Shown here: positions 25,605 through 34,429 of the stretch, piece by piece
How positions within the stretch are numbered: the first letter of the stretch is position 1
How the letters are laid out: every line of letters starts with the position of its first letter
Origin: an uncultured Treponema sp.
Lineage (GTDB): Bacteria; Spirochaetota; Spirochaetia; Treponematales; Treponemataceae
NCBI GenBank assembly: GCA_947166355.1
Contig: CAMVDX010000006.1
Location: forward strand, 62,001 to 126,000
Direction: 5' to 3'
DNA length: 64,000 bases
Made by a program: the position numbers and the translations under genes
The notes under the pieces: model-generated
Database searches by the model: none
What the model saw: only the letters and a program-made list of their open reading frames with translations
Told to the model about the DNA's origin: nothing

Positions 25605-25675
25605 GTGGATTGCCACGTCGCCCTGTCGGGCTCCTCGCAATGACGTGTCATTGCGAGCCGCAGGCGAAGCAATCC
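25605..25675. repeat. GTCATTGCGAG-family inverted pair
   Basis: A minus-oriented unit (GGATTGCCACG... to CTCGCAATGAC, 25605-25644) is followed by a plus-oriented unit (GTCATTGCGAGCCGC... GCAATCC, 25647-25675). Confidence 0.8.
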
Positions 25676-25680
25676 ATAAA

Positions 25681-25715
25681 AAAAGACTTCGTTTTTCAAC
25701 GAAGTCTTTTTTTTT
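25681..25715. terminator. fba terminator
   Basis: AAAAGACTTCGTT (25681-25693) pairs perfectly with AACGAAGTCTTTT (25698-25710), followed by a nine-base T-run ending at 25715. The A-run on the left could also serve the opposite strand. Confidence 0.9.
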
Positions 25716-25727
25716 GCCATAATATAG

Positions 25728-25788
25728 TCATTACGAGGCTGCAAGCCAGAACACCCACGTCATTGCGAGGCTGTAGCCGAAGCAATCT
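25728..25788 (+). repeat. GTCATT(G/A)CGAG repeat overlapping a stop codon
   Basis: A degenerate unit begins at 25728 (GTCATTACGAGGCTG) and a full one lies at 25759-25788 (GTCATTGCGAGGCTG... to GCAATCT). The last two bases of the full unit form part of the TAG stop of the membrane protein gene at 25787. Confidence 0.75.
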
Positions 25789-26428
25789 ATTTTACCGTCA
25801 GCACGCCAAATCGGCTCAGAAGGTAAAGCACCGGCAGAGCCGCACTGTATACCGCGCTCAAAAGCAGAATCAAAATATAACTCATATCAAGAATATACAT
25901 TCCCTCAATAAGAGAAGGAACAATCACACTCACAATACTGATTAAAATCCAGATTGCAGTAAAAACAATTTTTTTATTGATAACAGTCTGCTCAATATGC
26001 TTTGCACTGAGTGCGAGAGAAAAAATCATCACTACAAAAAGTACAGGTTTAACTAAAAGCGAAAAAGTAGTATAAATACCTTCCGAAGTAGAAATGATTG
26101 TATACGGCAGATAGAGCATATAAAACGAAATCAAAAGCGGAAAAAATGCTTCAACCTTATAAGAAACCTTATCTTTAGACCATACAAAAAAAAGTCCATA
26201 AACGAGAATTACAGGCAGCAGAGTCTGGCGTATCAGAAGATACATTACATTACTCTGAAATGAATATGGAATAATTCTGTGTGAATACAAAAAGAATGCC
26301 TTAAAACCGCATACAAGCACAGCAACAACTGCACCAATAAATATTACAGGAATAAGATGAGAGTCTTTCTTATAAAAACACCAGACTGCAAGAACAAGAG
26401 GAAGCAGTAAAAACATAAAAAGATACAT
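25787..26428 (-). CDS. Polytopic membrane protein of unknown function
   Basis: A 213-residue, very hydrophobic protein with about six predicted membrane segments (MFLLLPLVLAVWCFY, VIFIGAVVAVLVCGFKAFFL, LLPVILVYGLFFVW, FFPLLISFYMLYLPY, LLVKPVLFVVMIFSLAL, FTAIWILISIVSVIVPSLI). No catalytic or transporter motif is recognised. It starts 28 bp downstream of manA on the same strand, so it may be cotranscribed. No SD is visible before ATG 26428. Its stop codon lies within a dispersed repeat, so the natural C-terminus may have been altered by insertion. Confidence 0.65.
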   Translation of the reverse strand: MYLFMFLLLPLVLAVWCFYKKDSHLIPVIFIGAVVAVLVCGFKAFFLYSHRIIPYSFQSNVMYLLIRQTLLPVILVYGLFFVWSKDKVSYKVEAFFPLLISFYMLYLPYTIISTSEGIYTTFSLLVKPVLFVVMIFSLALSAKHIEQTVINKKIVFTAIWILISIVSVIVPSLIEGMYILDMSYILILLLSAVYSAALPVLYLLSRFGVLTVK

Positions 26429-26455
26429 GATAAAAAAATACAGTTTAGAGCAGTT

Positions 26456-27277
26456 TTAATCAACCTTCTTTGCACGTATGCGCAAAATGCTCGCCCTGCC
26501 CTCCACAGTAATTTTTTCGCCGGGTTTTACGGCATAAATTTCTTCAGCAAGAATTTTTTTGCCAATCTGCTCGCCACTTTCACGGATTACAGCTTTATCT
26601 TCACTAAGAATATACAAAAGCTGAACATCTGCTGCGCCGTTATCATCATCTGAGCAGAACATACTCCAGCCGCCCTTTACATCAACTCTTTCAATAGAAA
26701 AATACTTGCATTCAAAGCTGCCGGGAAAAGGTGCAACAGGCTGCATTTCCTCACGTTTGATTACAGCAAGACCTTTTTCGATATGAACTTCACGGCCGCG
26801 TCCCCAGTCATAAAGACGATATGTAAGGTCACAAGACTGCTGAACTTCCATAAGACGAAGTCCACCACCAATTGCATGCACTGTACCGGCCGGAATATAA
26901 ATAAAGTCACCTTGCTTTACATTTACAAACTCAAGGTACTGTTCAAGATTATTGTCTGTAATTGCTTTTGCAAGAACTTCATTTAAATAGCCCTCTTTAA
27001 TTCCATAAACAATTTTTGCGTCAGGAGCTGCATCAAGAACATACCAGCATTCGGTTTTACCGCGGTTACCATTACCTTCAAGCTTTACAGCCCATTCATC
27101 ATCCGGATGAACCTGAATAGAAAGAGTATCATCTGCCTGAATAACCTTAACAAGAAGCGGATATTCACCTCCGCAGAACGTCTTAAAGTCATCCTGACAG
27201 CCGTTTGGATGAGTCGAAGCAATCCAGAGCTCATAGCCCCAGATTTTGTCGGATTTGATAGGATTAAGTTTTAACAT
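26456..27277 (-). CDS. manA: Mannose-6-phosphate isomerase, class I
   Basis: A 273-residue short type I phosphomannose isomerase. It begins KLNPIKSDKIWGYELW, with metal-binding motifs LSIQVHPDDEWA, KTECWYVLDA and IPAGTVHAIGGGLRLMEVQQ, then DLTYRLYDWGR. It interconverts mannose 6-phosphate and fructose 6-phosphate. The frame is open 19 codons upstream of ATG 27277, but that part is translated from a GTCATTGCGAG repeat and is not native. The upstream repeat leaves little room for a private promoter, so it may be expressed from the nucleotidyltransferase gene in front. Confidence 0.92.
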   Translation of the reverse strand: MLKLNPIKSDKIWGYELWIASTHPNGCQDDFKTFCGGEYPLLVKVIQADDTLSIQVHPDDEWAVKLEGNGNRGKTECWYVLDAAPDAKIVYGIKEGYLNEVLAKAITDNNLEQYLEFVNVKQGDFIYIPAGTVHAIGGGLRLMEVQQSCDLTYRLYDWGRGREVHIEKGLAVIKREEMQPVAPFPGSFECKYFSIERVDVKGGWSMFCSDDDNGAADVQLLYILSEDKAVIRESGEQIGKKILAEEIYAVKPGEKITVEGRASILRIRAKKVD

Positions 27278-27290
27278 ATTTACATCCATC

Positions 27291-27357
27291 GTCATTGCGA
27301 GCGCAGCGAAGCAATCCACATTGTTGATTGCCACGTTGCTTCGCTCCTCGCAATGAC
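27291..27357. repeat. GTCATTGCGAG-family inverted pair before manA
   Basis: A plus unit (27291-27317) and a minus unit (about 27325-27357) face each other and nearly fill the gap between manA and the nucleotidyltransferase gene. The right edge touches that gene's stop codon region. Confidence 0.8.
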
Positions 27358-27360
27358 GGC

Positions 27361-28275
27361 TTATTTATCCCAGAGTTTTTCAGGATAATAACCGTCTTTA
27401 ATTTTCTTTGCAATTTCGTCTTTTACAAGCTGGCGGTCTTCAGGATAAGTCATACCAAACCAGGTTTCAGAAGAATTAAAGAATTTAATAATTCCTTTAC
27501 CATGAGCAATGATATCGCTTGCCGCAACAGGAAGCAGAGCCTCTGCCTTTGGAGCCTTAGAATTAGCGGCAATAAAGTTTTCCCAGTAAACGTGGAATTC
27601 TTCAAAAGCCTTAGGGCTAAAGCCAAACAGGTTCATACTTACCCATTCTTTTCCGGTAAAGAGCTTTTTCTCTCCGTCCGGCATCTCACTTATAATCTGG
27701 TCTTTTTCATCGTAGTAGATTTTAAGATTTTCAACGATAGACTCAAGCTTTTCGTCTTTTACAGAACATACACCACGGCTTACAGAACCAGAACGGCTCA
27801 TTGTATTTCCCAGAATATAACCTACCATTGCATGTTCAGTGCAGTCATTATTTATTGAAGAAAGATATTTTCCGAGCACTTCAAAAGCCTGACGGCCATA
27901 ATAATCATCAGAATTGATTACAGCGAACGGAGCATTAATAGCCTTTTCTGCACACAAAACTGCATGAGTTGTACCCCATGGCTTTTCGCGGCCTTCGCTG
28001 TCTTTAAGCTGCTGAGGAGTCAAAAGACTTTCATGCTGCTGGAATACATATTCAGCATCAAAATTACGTGCAATGCGGTCAAAAAGTCTCTCGCGGAAAG
28101 CCTGTTCAATATCCTTACGAATAATAAACACAACCTTTCCAAAACCGCTTTTCATTGCATCATAGGTTGCAAAATCAAGAAGACATTCATCATGAAGGCC
28201 TACTCCGTCTATCTGTTTTACTCCGCCGTAGCGGCTTCCCATTCCGGCAGCTAACACCAATAATGTTGGTTTCAT
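27361..28275 (-). CDS. Sugar-phosphate nucleotidyltransferase family protein
   Basis: A 304-residue NTP_transferase-fold protein. The N-terminal nucleotide motif is LVLAAGMGSRYGGVKQID, matching the GxGxRxxxxK signature of sugar nucleotidyltransferases. It continues with PWGTTHAVLCAEKAINAPFAVINSDDYYG, giving the metal-binding D-D. It probably activates a hexose 1-phosphate. The neighbouring manA suggests a mannose-linked pathway, but the substrate is not determined by sequence. AGAGG precedes ATG 28275. Similar stand-alone proteins are common in treponemes and Bacteroidetes and are usually annotated only as nucleotidyltransferase. Confidence 0.8.
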   Translation of the reverse strand: MKPTLLVLAAGMGSRYGGVKQIDGVGLHDECLLDFATYDAMKSGFGKVVFIIRKDIEQAFRERLFDRIARNFDAEYVFQQHESLLTPQQLKDSEGREKPWGTTHAVLCAEKAINAPFAVINSDDYYGRQAFEVLGKYLSSINNDCTEHAMVGYILGNTMSRSGSVSRGVCSVKDEKLESIVENLKIYYDEKDQIISEMPDGEKKLFTGKEWVSMNLFGFSPKAFEEFHVYWENFIAANSKAPKAEALLPVAASDIIAHGKGIIKFFNSSETWFGMTYPEDRQLVKDEIAKKIKDGYYPEKLWDK

Positions 28276-28357
28276 TTTTTTACCTCTTTATGAATTAAAA
28301 TCCGGTGCAAGCCCGATAATGACAACAATATCAATATCCAGCCTGATCAGAAATTCT

Positions 28358-29059
28358 TTATTGTATTATTGTTTCTAAAGCAAGCTTCATCATGTCTTTA
28401 AAGGTTGTCTGACGTTCTTCGGCTGTAGTTGCCGTACCTTTTACGATATGATCGCTTACAGTAAGAATTGCAAGAGCTTTTCGCTTGAACTCTGCCGCAA
28501 GAGTATACAATTCTGCGGCTTCCATTTCAATTCCTACAACTCCAAACTTTTTCCAGAGCTTCCAGTTTTCATTATCATCATAAAAACGGTCGCTTGAAGC
28601 ACAAGGCCCTACAACTGCTTTAATTCCGAGTTCTTTAGATTTATTGTAAGCTGTATTTAAAAGTTCAAAATCTGCAACAGGTGCATAGTGCATCAGTCCG
28701 AATCTCTGACTCTGCAATGACGAATCAGTACAGGCTCCGTTTGCAAGAATTACATCACGAAGCTCAACATCATCACCTACCGCGCCACAAGTTCCGACTC
28801 TAATTGCTTTCTGAACTCCATAGCAGTCAAAAAGCTCGTGAACATAAATTGAAAGAGACGGCTGGCCCATTCCGGTTCCCTGAACGGAAACTTTTACACC
28901 TTTATAAGTTCCGGTAAAGCCATACATACCGCGAACTTCATTATAACAAACCGGATTTTCCAGAAATGTTTCTGCAATAAATTTTGCTCTGAGAGGGTCT
29001 CCCGGAAGCAAAACTTTGTCAGCGATTGCTCCTTCTGGAGCGTTAATATGTGTACTCAT
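28358..29059 (-). CDS. deoD: Purine-nucleoside phosphorylase DeoD
   Basis: A 233-residue hexameric-type phosphorylase. Signatures are [78 protein letters not shown] and LTVSDHIV. It cleaves purine nucleosides with phosphate for salvage. No SD precedes ATG 29059; a perfect TATAAT ends 6 nt before it, so the message is probably leaderless. Spacing from neighbours is about 80-100 bp on both sides, so it looks monocistronic. Confidence 0.96.
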   Translation of the reverse strand: MSTHINAPEGAIADKVLLPGDPLRAKFIAETFLENPVCYNEVRGMYGFTGTYKGVKVSVQGTGMGQPSLSIYVHELFDCYGVQKAIRVGTCGAVGDDVELRDVILANGACTDSSLQSQRFGLMHYAPVADFELLNTAYNKSKELGIKAVVGPCASSDRFYDDNENWKLWKKFGVVGIEMEAAELYTLAAEFKRKALAILTVSDHIVKGTATTAEERQTTFKDMMKLALETIIQ

Positions 29060-29065
29060 ATCTTT

Positions 29066-29071
29066 ATTATA
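29066..29071 (-). promoter_or_regulatory. deoD -10 box (leaderless layout)
   Basis: TATAAT on the minus strand ends 6 nt before the deoD ATG, putting the expected start site at or next to the A of ATG. No good -35 is seen. Confidence 0.5.
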
Positions 29072-29158
29072 ATTGAAAAATAAAATAAATCAAATACAGA
29101 ATACTAAAGATTTATCGACATCTTCGGCCTGTTATTTTTCAATCATAATAACTCCCCC

Positions 29159-29731
29159 CTATAAAAAAATCATGCCGAAGACCGCGCCAAGAATAATTAC
29201 CAGAATCGGGTGTGCTTTCAGCTTGAAAAGTAAGAATGCAAACACCGCGTAACCGGCAATAGGAATCCAGTTAAAAAGGTCTTTCCAGGCTTCTGCGGAT
29301 GCCAGAGAACTCAGAGATTCCGGCGGATTTATCAGGGTAAACATGATTACCTGAATTACAGGCACTAAAATCAAACCCGTTGTTACCGGACGTAAAAAAG
29401 CGAGTGCTCCTTTTACATAAGTATTATCACTAAAGCTGCGTAAAAATCTTGCAATAATCAAAATGACAATTATAGAAGGAAGAACCTCCGCGCCGGTTAC
29501 CGCAAGAGCTCCCGGTACACCATAAAGCTCATAACCTATATAAGTTGCCATATTGATTCCGATAGGCCCCGGCGTACTTTCAGAAATTGCAACCATATTA
29601 TAAAACTGAGCCTGAGAAATAAGACCGGAAGAAACAATGGACTGCTGCATGAGGGTAATTGCAACCTGGCCTCCGCCGATTGTAAAAAGTCCTATATAAA
29701 AAAAGGTAAAAGCAAGCTGAAGCAAAGACAT
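29159..29731 (-). CDS. Chromate transporter family protein, half-size subunit B
   Basis: A 190-residue membrane protein of the CHR family. The N-terminal signature is FFYIGLFTIGGGQVAITLMQ, followed by ISESTPGPIGINMATYIGYELYG, as in short ChrA proteins. It has about five to six membrane segments. Short CHR proteins are encoded in pairs, as here, and the two halves probably make one transporter. Family members export chromate, but in anaerobes the natural anion is unknown. Its start overlaps the stop of the partner gene by one base. Confidence 0.85.
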   Translation of the reverse strand: MSLLQLAFTFFYIGLFTIGGGQVAITLMQQSIVSSGLISQAQFYNMVAISESTPGPIGINMATYIGYELYGVPGALAVTGAEVLPSIIVILIIARFLRSFSDNTYVKGALAFLRPVTTGLILVPVIQVIMFTLINPPESLSSLASAEAWKDLFNWIPIAGYAVFAFLLFKLKAHPILVIILGAVFGMIFL

Positions 29732-30351
29732 TATTTTTCCTCCCCGTCAGAAGAAGCAGACTTTGAAACATCATCTGCTTTTTCTTCAACAGAAGCTGTG
29801 GCCTTCTTCTGCTTATAAAGGGTAAGCAGACTTCCACTCAAAAGTGCCGCAAGAATTATCCAGACAGACTGAACCTTGAAAAAATAAATAAGAACAAACG
29901 CAAGAAGCATAAACAAGGCATTCCATATGTTTTTAATATTTTTCTTTGAAAACTTCACAATTACACTTGTAAGCAAAGCTGCTACCGCAACATTAATTCC
30001 TTTAAGTGCTTTTTGCGCCAGAGGATATTTATCTATAGAACTGATTGCACCAGCCAGAATCATAATGATTACCCAGGACGGAGTTACAACTCCAAGAGTT
30101 CCGATAATACCACCTGTCCATCCAAGTCTTTTATAACCTACAAAGGTTGCAACATTTACGGCAATAATTCCCGGAGTGCTCTGCCCTATGGCAAAATAAT
30201 CAATCAGCTCATCATCTGTTATCCAGCCGCGTTTTTCTATGAGTTCACGCTGCATAATCGGCATCATCGCAAGCCCGCCGCCAAAAGTAAATGCGCCGAT
30301 TTTCACAAATGCAAAATACAGCTCAAAGAAATCCTTCAATTTATTTTTCAT
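29731..30351 (-). CDS. Chromate transporter family protein, half-size subunit A
   Basis: A 206-residue CHR-family membrane protein. It begins with a short cytoplasmic stretch, then FVKIGAFTFGGGLAMMPIMQ and FAIGQSTPGIIAVNVATFVGYK, the duplicated family motif. It ends with a charged tail (KKATASVEEKADDVSKSAS). It is partnered with the gene at 29159 and translationally linked to it. AGGGGATAAG precedes the ATG. Its first codons overlap the end of the sensor kinase gene by 11 bp, so transport and kinase genes may be cotranscribed. Confidence 0.85.
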   Translation of the reverse strand: MKNKLKDFFELYFAFVKIGAFTFGGGLAMMPIMQRELIEKRGWITDDELIDYFAIGQSTPGIIAVNVATFVGYKRLGWTGGIIGTLGVVTPSWVIIMILAGAISSIDKYPLAQKALKGINVAVAALLTSVIVKFSKKNIKNIWNALFMLLAFVLIYFFKVQSVWIILAALLSGSLLTLYKQKKATASVEEKADDVSKSASSDGEEK

Positions 30352-32434
30352 TCTTATCCCCTAAGAATTTATTGTTTATAGATAGCTGAACACAAGTTCC
30401 CCGAGGTTTATTACTCTTAATCACAAAGCTTGCTCCAATCTGATTTGCCCTGTATTCCATGGAATTTAATCCGAGCCCTTTTTCCTTGCCGCCTTTATCA
30501 TTTACAAAGCCAACACCATCATCTATCACGCGCACCACAGTTTTACGGCCTTCAGTAAATACACTGACCTCAACATTATGTGCCTTGGAATGCTTAAGTA
30601 CGTTATGAAGTGCTTCCTGTATAATTCTGAAGATATTAAGCTTCTGAGTTTTATCGAATTTTACATCATCACGCACACCCCACTCATAATCACATTTAAT
30701 ACCGGATTGAGCCATAAATGAATCACAGAGATTACTTAAACTATGATTCATACCAAGGCTTTCCAGTTCAACAGGATAAGAGTTATGAGCATACTGTCGA
30801 GTAGTCTGAAGGGTCTCTCCTATAAGCTGTGCAAGTTCTACCATCTGCGATTTTTCTACAGGCTCTTCCTGATTTGAATAACTGCGGCAAAGCATAGAGA
30901 TTCCCGCAAGACGCTGACAGATATCATCATGAAGATCATTACTAAATCTCTGACGCTCAAGCTCACTTATTTTCAGGATTTCAGCTTCAACTTCCATTCG
31001 CCGGTTATTTGCTTCCACAAGTTCTTTTGTACGTTCGTTTACTTCACGCTCCAGATATTCAGAATGTTTGCGTCTTTCTTCTGCAATTGTAATTCGGTTT
31101 AAGCCATGCGCAATATTTATAGCAATTGAACTCAGATACGGAAGAACATTTTCATCAGCTTCATAAAAAATACAGCCGATTGATTCATTTCCTGCGTAAA
31201 GAAATTTCAAAATCATTGAAGGTTTTGTCAATGGATCAATCTCATAAAATCTGCGGTAAAACTGACCAAGCGGCATTTTCATCTCACGATCAAACTCATA
31301 ACACTCATTTCCGCTACGTCGCACAAAAAGAGGATCCACCGGAATATTTTTTGCATGAGCTCCCTTTGACTTTTCGCTTGAAAAACGGCAGATACAAAAA
31401 TTATTAAGACCAAGCTGATTCAAATTCTGCCGAACAACATATTTTAAAGCACCAAAAGTTTCGCCATAATTTAAATCCTGTCCTATATGACTCACCATAC
31501 GTAGCAGAGTTTCAGACTGAACATAATTTGCCTGCATTGCACGAAATTGTGCCTCATCAGAAGCAAAATCATCCTTACTGCCCTTACATCCGCACGATTT
31601 TCTATAAACAACACGAGATTCAATAAAAACTTCTTCTGGAACCGATTTTCCACCCACTAAATCCTTCATTAATTCGAGTGATTTAGCCCCTATTTCATTA
31701 AGCGGCTGATGAACCGTAGTTAGAGAAGGAATTTCAAACCTTGCCTGCGGAATATCATCAAACCCAGTAACAGCACATTCCTTTATATCCGAATCATTAC
31801 AGTTTATCTTAAAATATTTATAAACACCTATTGCCATATTGTCATTCGCACAGACTACAACATCAGGAACCTTTTTTGTCTCATTCATATATTCAGTCAT
31901 TGCACGGATTGCGGCAACTTCAGTAAAATAACCACGTTTAAGTGAATATTCCAGATCAGAAAACCACGGACGGTAGGCTTCCATCGTTTTTGTAAAAATA
32001 TGCTCACGGACCTCTGCATCAGGATGATCTTCGGCACCACTAATAAAAAGAAATTTTCGATATTTATGATTAAGAATTAGATGTTCAACGAGCTGCTTCA
32101 TAGAATCTTCAGTTTCAATTAAAACTGAAGGAACTCCTTGAATTTTCTGACCGACAGAAATTACGGGAAGTTTTCCCCATACTCTTTCTACATCTTCTTT
32201 TGAAATGAACTCGGCATTGCCGGTAATTACAGAAGTAATAAGGATAATACCGTCTAAATCAAAGTAATCCTTATGCGGAAAACGGGCTATAGGTTCATCT
32301 TCTGTAATATGAGAATTTTCCTGCTGAAAACATACAAGTTCTACACCGAGTTCTTTAGCCTTCTGAACGATTCCCTTGTATACCGAAATCTGATATTCCT
32401 CATCCAGAATATTTAAAACAACACCAATTCTCAT
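30341..32434 (-). CDS. Sensor histidine kinase with LacI-type ligand-binding domain
   Basis: A 697-residue protein with no signal peptide or membrane helix. Residues about 1-290 form a periplasmic-binding/LacI-type domain (GIVQKAKELGVELVCFQQEN, DVVVCANDNMAIGVYKYF, VTGFDDIPQARFEIPSLTTV) without the LacI helix-turn-helix, ending in RKSCGCKG. A GAF-like segment covers about 310-455. A HisKA_3 dimerisation helix has the phospho-His in SNDLHDDICQRLAGIS, and the HATPase domain has IIQEALHNVLKHSKAH and VIDDGVGF. It should sense a cytosolic sugar-like ligand and phosphorylate the divergent NarL-type regulator. ATG 32434 is chosen because TATAAT lies 6 nt upstream; an ATG five codons earlier overlaps that box. 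Confidence 0.85.
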   Translation of the reverse strand: MRIGVVLNILDEEYQISVYKGIVQKAKELGVELVCFQQENSHITEDEPIARFPHKDYFDLDGIILITSVITGNAEFISKEDVERVWGKLPVISVGQKIQGVPSVLIETEDSMKQLVEHLILNHKYRKFLFISGAEDHPDAEVREHIFTKTMEAYRPWFSDLEYSLKRGYFTEVAAIRAMTEYMNETKKVPDVVVCANDNMAIGVYKYFKINCNDSDIKECAVTGFDDIPQARFEIPSLTTVHQPLNEIGAKSLELMKDLVGGKSVPEEVFIESRVVYRKSCGCKGSKDDFASDEAQFRAMQANYVQSETLLRMVSHIGQDLNYGETFGALKYVVRQNLNQLGLNNFCICRFSSEKSKGAHAKNIPVDPLFVRRSGNECYEFDREMKMPLGQFYRRFYEIDPLTKPSMILKFLYAGNESIGCIFYEADENVLPYLSSIAINIAHGLNRITIAEERRKHSEYLEREVNERTKELVEANNRRMEVEAEILKISELERQRFSNDLHDDICQRLAGISMLCRSYSNQEEPVEKSQMVELAQLIGETLQTTRQYAHNSYPVELESLGMNHSLSNLCDSFMAQSGIKCDYEWGVRDDVKFDKTQKLNIFRIIQEALHNVLKHSKAHNVEVSVFTEGRKTVVRVIDDGVGFVNDKGGKEKGLGLNSMEYRANQIGASFVIKSNKPRGTCVQLSINNKFLGDKNEK

Positions 32435-32440
32435 AAGAAT

Positions 32441-32473
32441 ATTATACATTTATTTTAAAAAATATGATATGAT
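32441..32473. promoter_or_regulatory. Back-to-back leaderless promoters
   Basis: Only 45 bp separate the divergent starts. On the minus strand TATAAT (32446-32441) ends 6 nt before ATG 32434. On the plus strand TATGAT (32468-32473) ends 6 nt before ATG 32480. Neither gene has an SD. Confidence 0.5.
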
Positions 32474-32479
32474 ATATAT

Positions 32480-33130
32480 ATGAATTGCAATGTAATTATT
32501 ATTGACGATCATCCTCTTTTCAGCCGCGGACTTTCTCAGCTGATTGAAACCCAAAAGGATTACAAAGTTATTGGTATGGCAAAAGACAGAAACGAAGCTT
32601 TAAGCCTGTTAGATACGACAACTCCAGACCTGGCTATTGTAGATCTTAACCTTGGACAGGAAGATGGACTTGAACTGATTAAAGACATCATTGTAATACA
32701 TCCTCAGACAAAAATTCTCGTTCTTTCAATGCATGATGAACGCTTTTATGCAGAACGTGCCATCAAGGCCGGCGCAAAAGGTTACATCATGAAAGAGGAA
32801 GCTGAATCTCAGGTTATAAATGCCATAAAAACAGTTACAAACGGCGAAATCTATTTGAGCGAAAATGAGAAAAACCGCATTAAAGAGCTTTCTCAGGGAA
32901 CTACTTCAGAAAGCGGAAACTTTGATTCCATCAGTACACTTTCAGACCGCCAGCTTCAGATTTTTACGCTTGTAGGAAAAGGACTTGGCACTGTCGAAAT
33001 TGCAAAAAAACTAAATCTCAGCATAAAGACAATAGATACACACAAGGAAAACATCAAGGCAAAACTTCACTGTGCTTCTTCGGCAGAACTCCGACAGATG
33101 GCAATTGAGTGGACAAACAGGGCAGTATAA
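32480..33130 (+). CDS. NarL/LuxR-family response regulator
   Basis: A 216-residue regulator. The receiver domain has acidic residues in IIDDHPLFSRG, the phospho-acceptor Asp in PDLAIVDLNLGQEDGLEL, and Lys in KGYIMKEEA. The C-terminal LuxR helix-turn-helix is LSDRQLQIFTLVGKG, then TVEIAKKLNLSIKTIDTHKE. It is the obvious partner of the divergent HisKA_3 kinase, which belongs to the class that pairs with NarL-type regulators. It is followed after 9 bp by another regulator-like gene. Confidence 0.92.
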   Translation: MNCNVIIIDDHPLFSRGLSQLIETQKDYKVIGMAKDRNEALSLLDTTTPDLAIVDLNLGQEDGLELIKDIIVIHPQTKILVLSMHDERFYAERAIKAGAKGYIMKEEAESQVINAIKTVTNGEIYLSENEKNRIKELSQGTTSESGNFDSISTLSDRQLQIFTLVGKGLGTVEIAKKLNLSIKTIDTHKENIKAKLHCASSAELRQMAIEWTNRAV

Positions 33131-33139
33131 AGCTGGAAC

Positions 33140-33886
33140 ATGAAAATATTTATTTATTCCCCACAAAGGGAAATAAGTCAAATAATTTCAGATCATCTCA
33201 CAGAAAAAGGAAACCGTTGCATAATCCAGTACACCATTGAAGAGCTTGTCAGCGATGTCTCAAACCTCAAGAAACTGCCGGATTTACTTATTCTCGATTA
33301 TCTTTCGTATAATCACGACATTTTTAATATCTATGAAAATTTTGAAAAACAGAATCTGAACCTTCCCGTAATCTTTTTTAATGACCCTTGTCTCACCCGT
33401 TCAACAAGAACAAGCCACTGGCTTTCTCAGCTTGAAATGCTGATGTGTAAGACAATTTACCGTGACTTTTCTATATATAAACCCGTATTTCAAACTCTTG
33501 AAGAACTTATAGAATCAGAAGAAATGCAGCCGTACATTCCCCTTTTACAAAAAGCAAAACCAATTCCAGAAAAATATATTAAAGAACAGTTTACCCTTCA
33601 ATACCTGAAAGAACAGTCTGATGACTGTATTCATAGTTTCTGCGAACGCAATAAGCTGTCGGCAAACCTGTTTTATCTGCTTGATATATTTCAGAAAAAC
33701 CGAAATCTCTTTTTATCATATTCAGATATAAAGCAAATTTACGAAGAAGACGGTAAAGTCATAACAGAAAAGTCACTCAGCGTATTAATATCAAAACTCA
33801 GAAAATTTATAAGAGAAGATAACCAGAGCTGTTTTTTAATTTATCAGGAAAAGAACAAATTTAAATTTGTCAGATATAAAGCTTAA
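33140..33886 (+). CDS. Divergent receiver/winged-helix regulator
   Basis: A 248-residue protein. The N-terminal 120 residues look like a degenerate receiver: MKIFIYSPQREISQIISDHL replaces the usual acidic pair, although an Asp remains in LPDLLILDYLS. The C-terminal 80 residues look like an OmpR-type winged helix (LSYSDIKQIYEEDGKVITEK, SLSVLISKLRKFIRE, QEKNKFKFVRY). It likely binds DNA but may be regulated without phosphorylation. It is cotranscribed with the NarL-type regulator and ends at the terminator 33917-33953. Confidence 0.65.
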   Translation: MKIFIYSPQREISQIISDHLTEKGNRCIIQYTIEELVSDVSNLKKLPDLLILDYLSYNHDIFNIYENFEKQNLNLPVIFFNDPCLTRSTRTSHWLSQLEMLMCKTIYRDFSIYKPVFQTLEELIESEEMQPYIPLLQKAKPIPEKYIKEQFTLQYLKEQSDDCIHSFCERNKLSANLFYLLDIFQKNRNLFLSYSDIKQIYEEDGKVITEKSLSVLISKLRKFIREDNQSCFLIYQEKNKFKFVRYKA

Positions 33887-33916
33887 AAAGATACACTACA
33901 GATTAAGGCTTTTATA

Positions 33917-33953
33917 AAAAAGGGGCTGTCCAAAAGCTCTGGACACCCCCTTT
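33917..33953. terminator. Bidirectional terminator between regulator gene and cheY
   Basis: AAAGGGG-CT-GTCCA (from 33919) pairs with TGGAC-A-CCCCC-TTT (to 33953). A-run on one side and T-run on the other serve the convergent plus-strand regulator gene and the che operon. Confidence 0.85.
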
Positions 33954-33972
33954 CCTTATATCATCTTAAAGA

Positions 33973-34407
33973 CTACTGTAATACCTTAGCAATGCGCTCC
34001 AAAACCTTTTTGCGGTCAAGAGGCTTAATGATATAGCTCTTTGCACCAGTCATAAGAGACTTCTTTACAAGCTCTTCCTTTCCAAGAGCAGAAACCATTA
34101 CAACCTTTGCATTCTTATCAAAAGCCATAATCTGTTCAAGAGCTGTAATACCATCCATCTTAGGCATAGTAATATCCATAGTAACAAGGTCTACATTCGG
34201 ACAGAGTTCCTTGTATTTATCTACACCTTCTTTTCCATCAGCAGCAGTTGCAACAATTTCATATCCTTCGCTTGAAAGGATCTGTCCAAGCTGCTTAGCA
34301 ACGAACATTGAGTCGTCAACGACCAATACTCTGAAAGAAGTACCGTCGTCCTTTCTACCCTCTGGTGGACGGTCATTTATTGTTGGAAAATCGTTAGTTG
34401 TTTTCAT
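33973..34407 (-). CDS. cheY: Chemotaxis response regulator CheY
   Basis: A 144-residue single-domain receiver. FRVLVVDDSMFVAKQL supplies the acidic pair, VDLVTMDITMPKMDGI the phospho-acceptor Asp, VMVSALG the conserved Ser/Thr, and SYIIKPLDRKKV the Lys. A 25-residue N-terminal extension precedes the receiver, as in other treponemal CheY proteins. Phospho-CheY binds the flagellar switch. AAGGAG lies upstream. It is the last gene of the cheA-cheW-cheX-cheY operon. Confidence 0.95.
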   Translation of the reverse strand: MKTTNDFPTINDRPPEGRKDDGTSFRVLVVDDSMFVAKQLGQILSSEGYEIVATAADGKEGVDKYKELCPNVDLVTMDITMPKMDGITALEQIMAFDKNAKVVMVSALGKEELVKKSLMTGAKSYIIKPLDRKKVLERIAKVLQ

Positions 34408-34429
34408 TTTCTTACTCCTTTAGAATATT

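Noticed and set aside
27278..27334. An N-terminal extension of manA (19 codons)
   Set aside because: It is encoded by a dispersed repeat; family proteins begin at KLNPIKSDKIWG.
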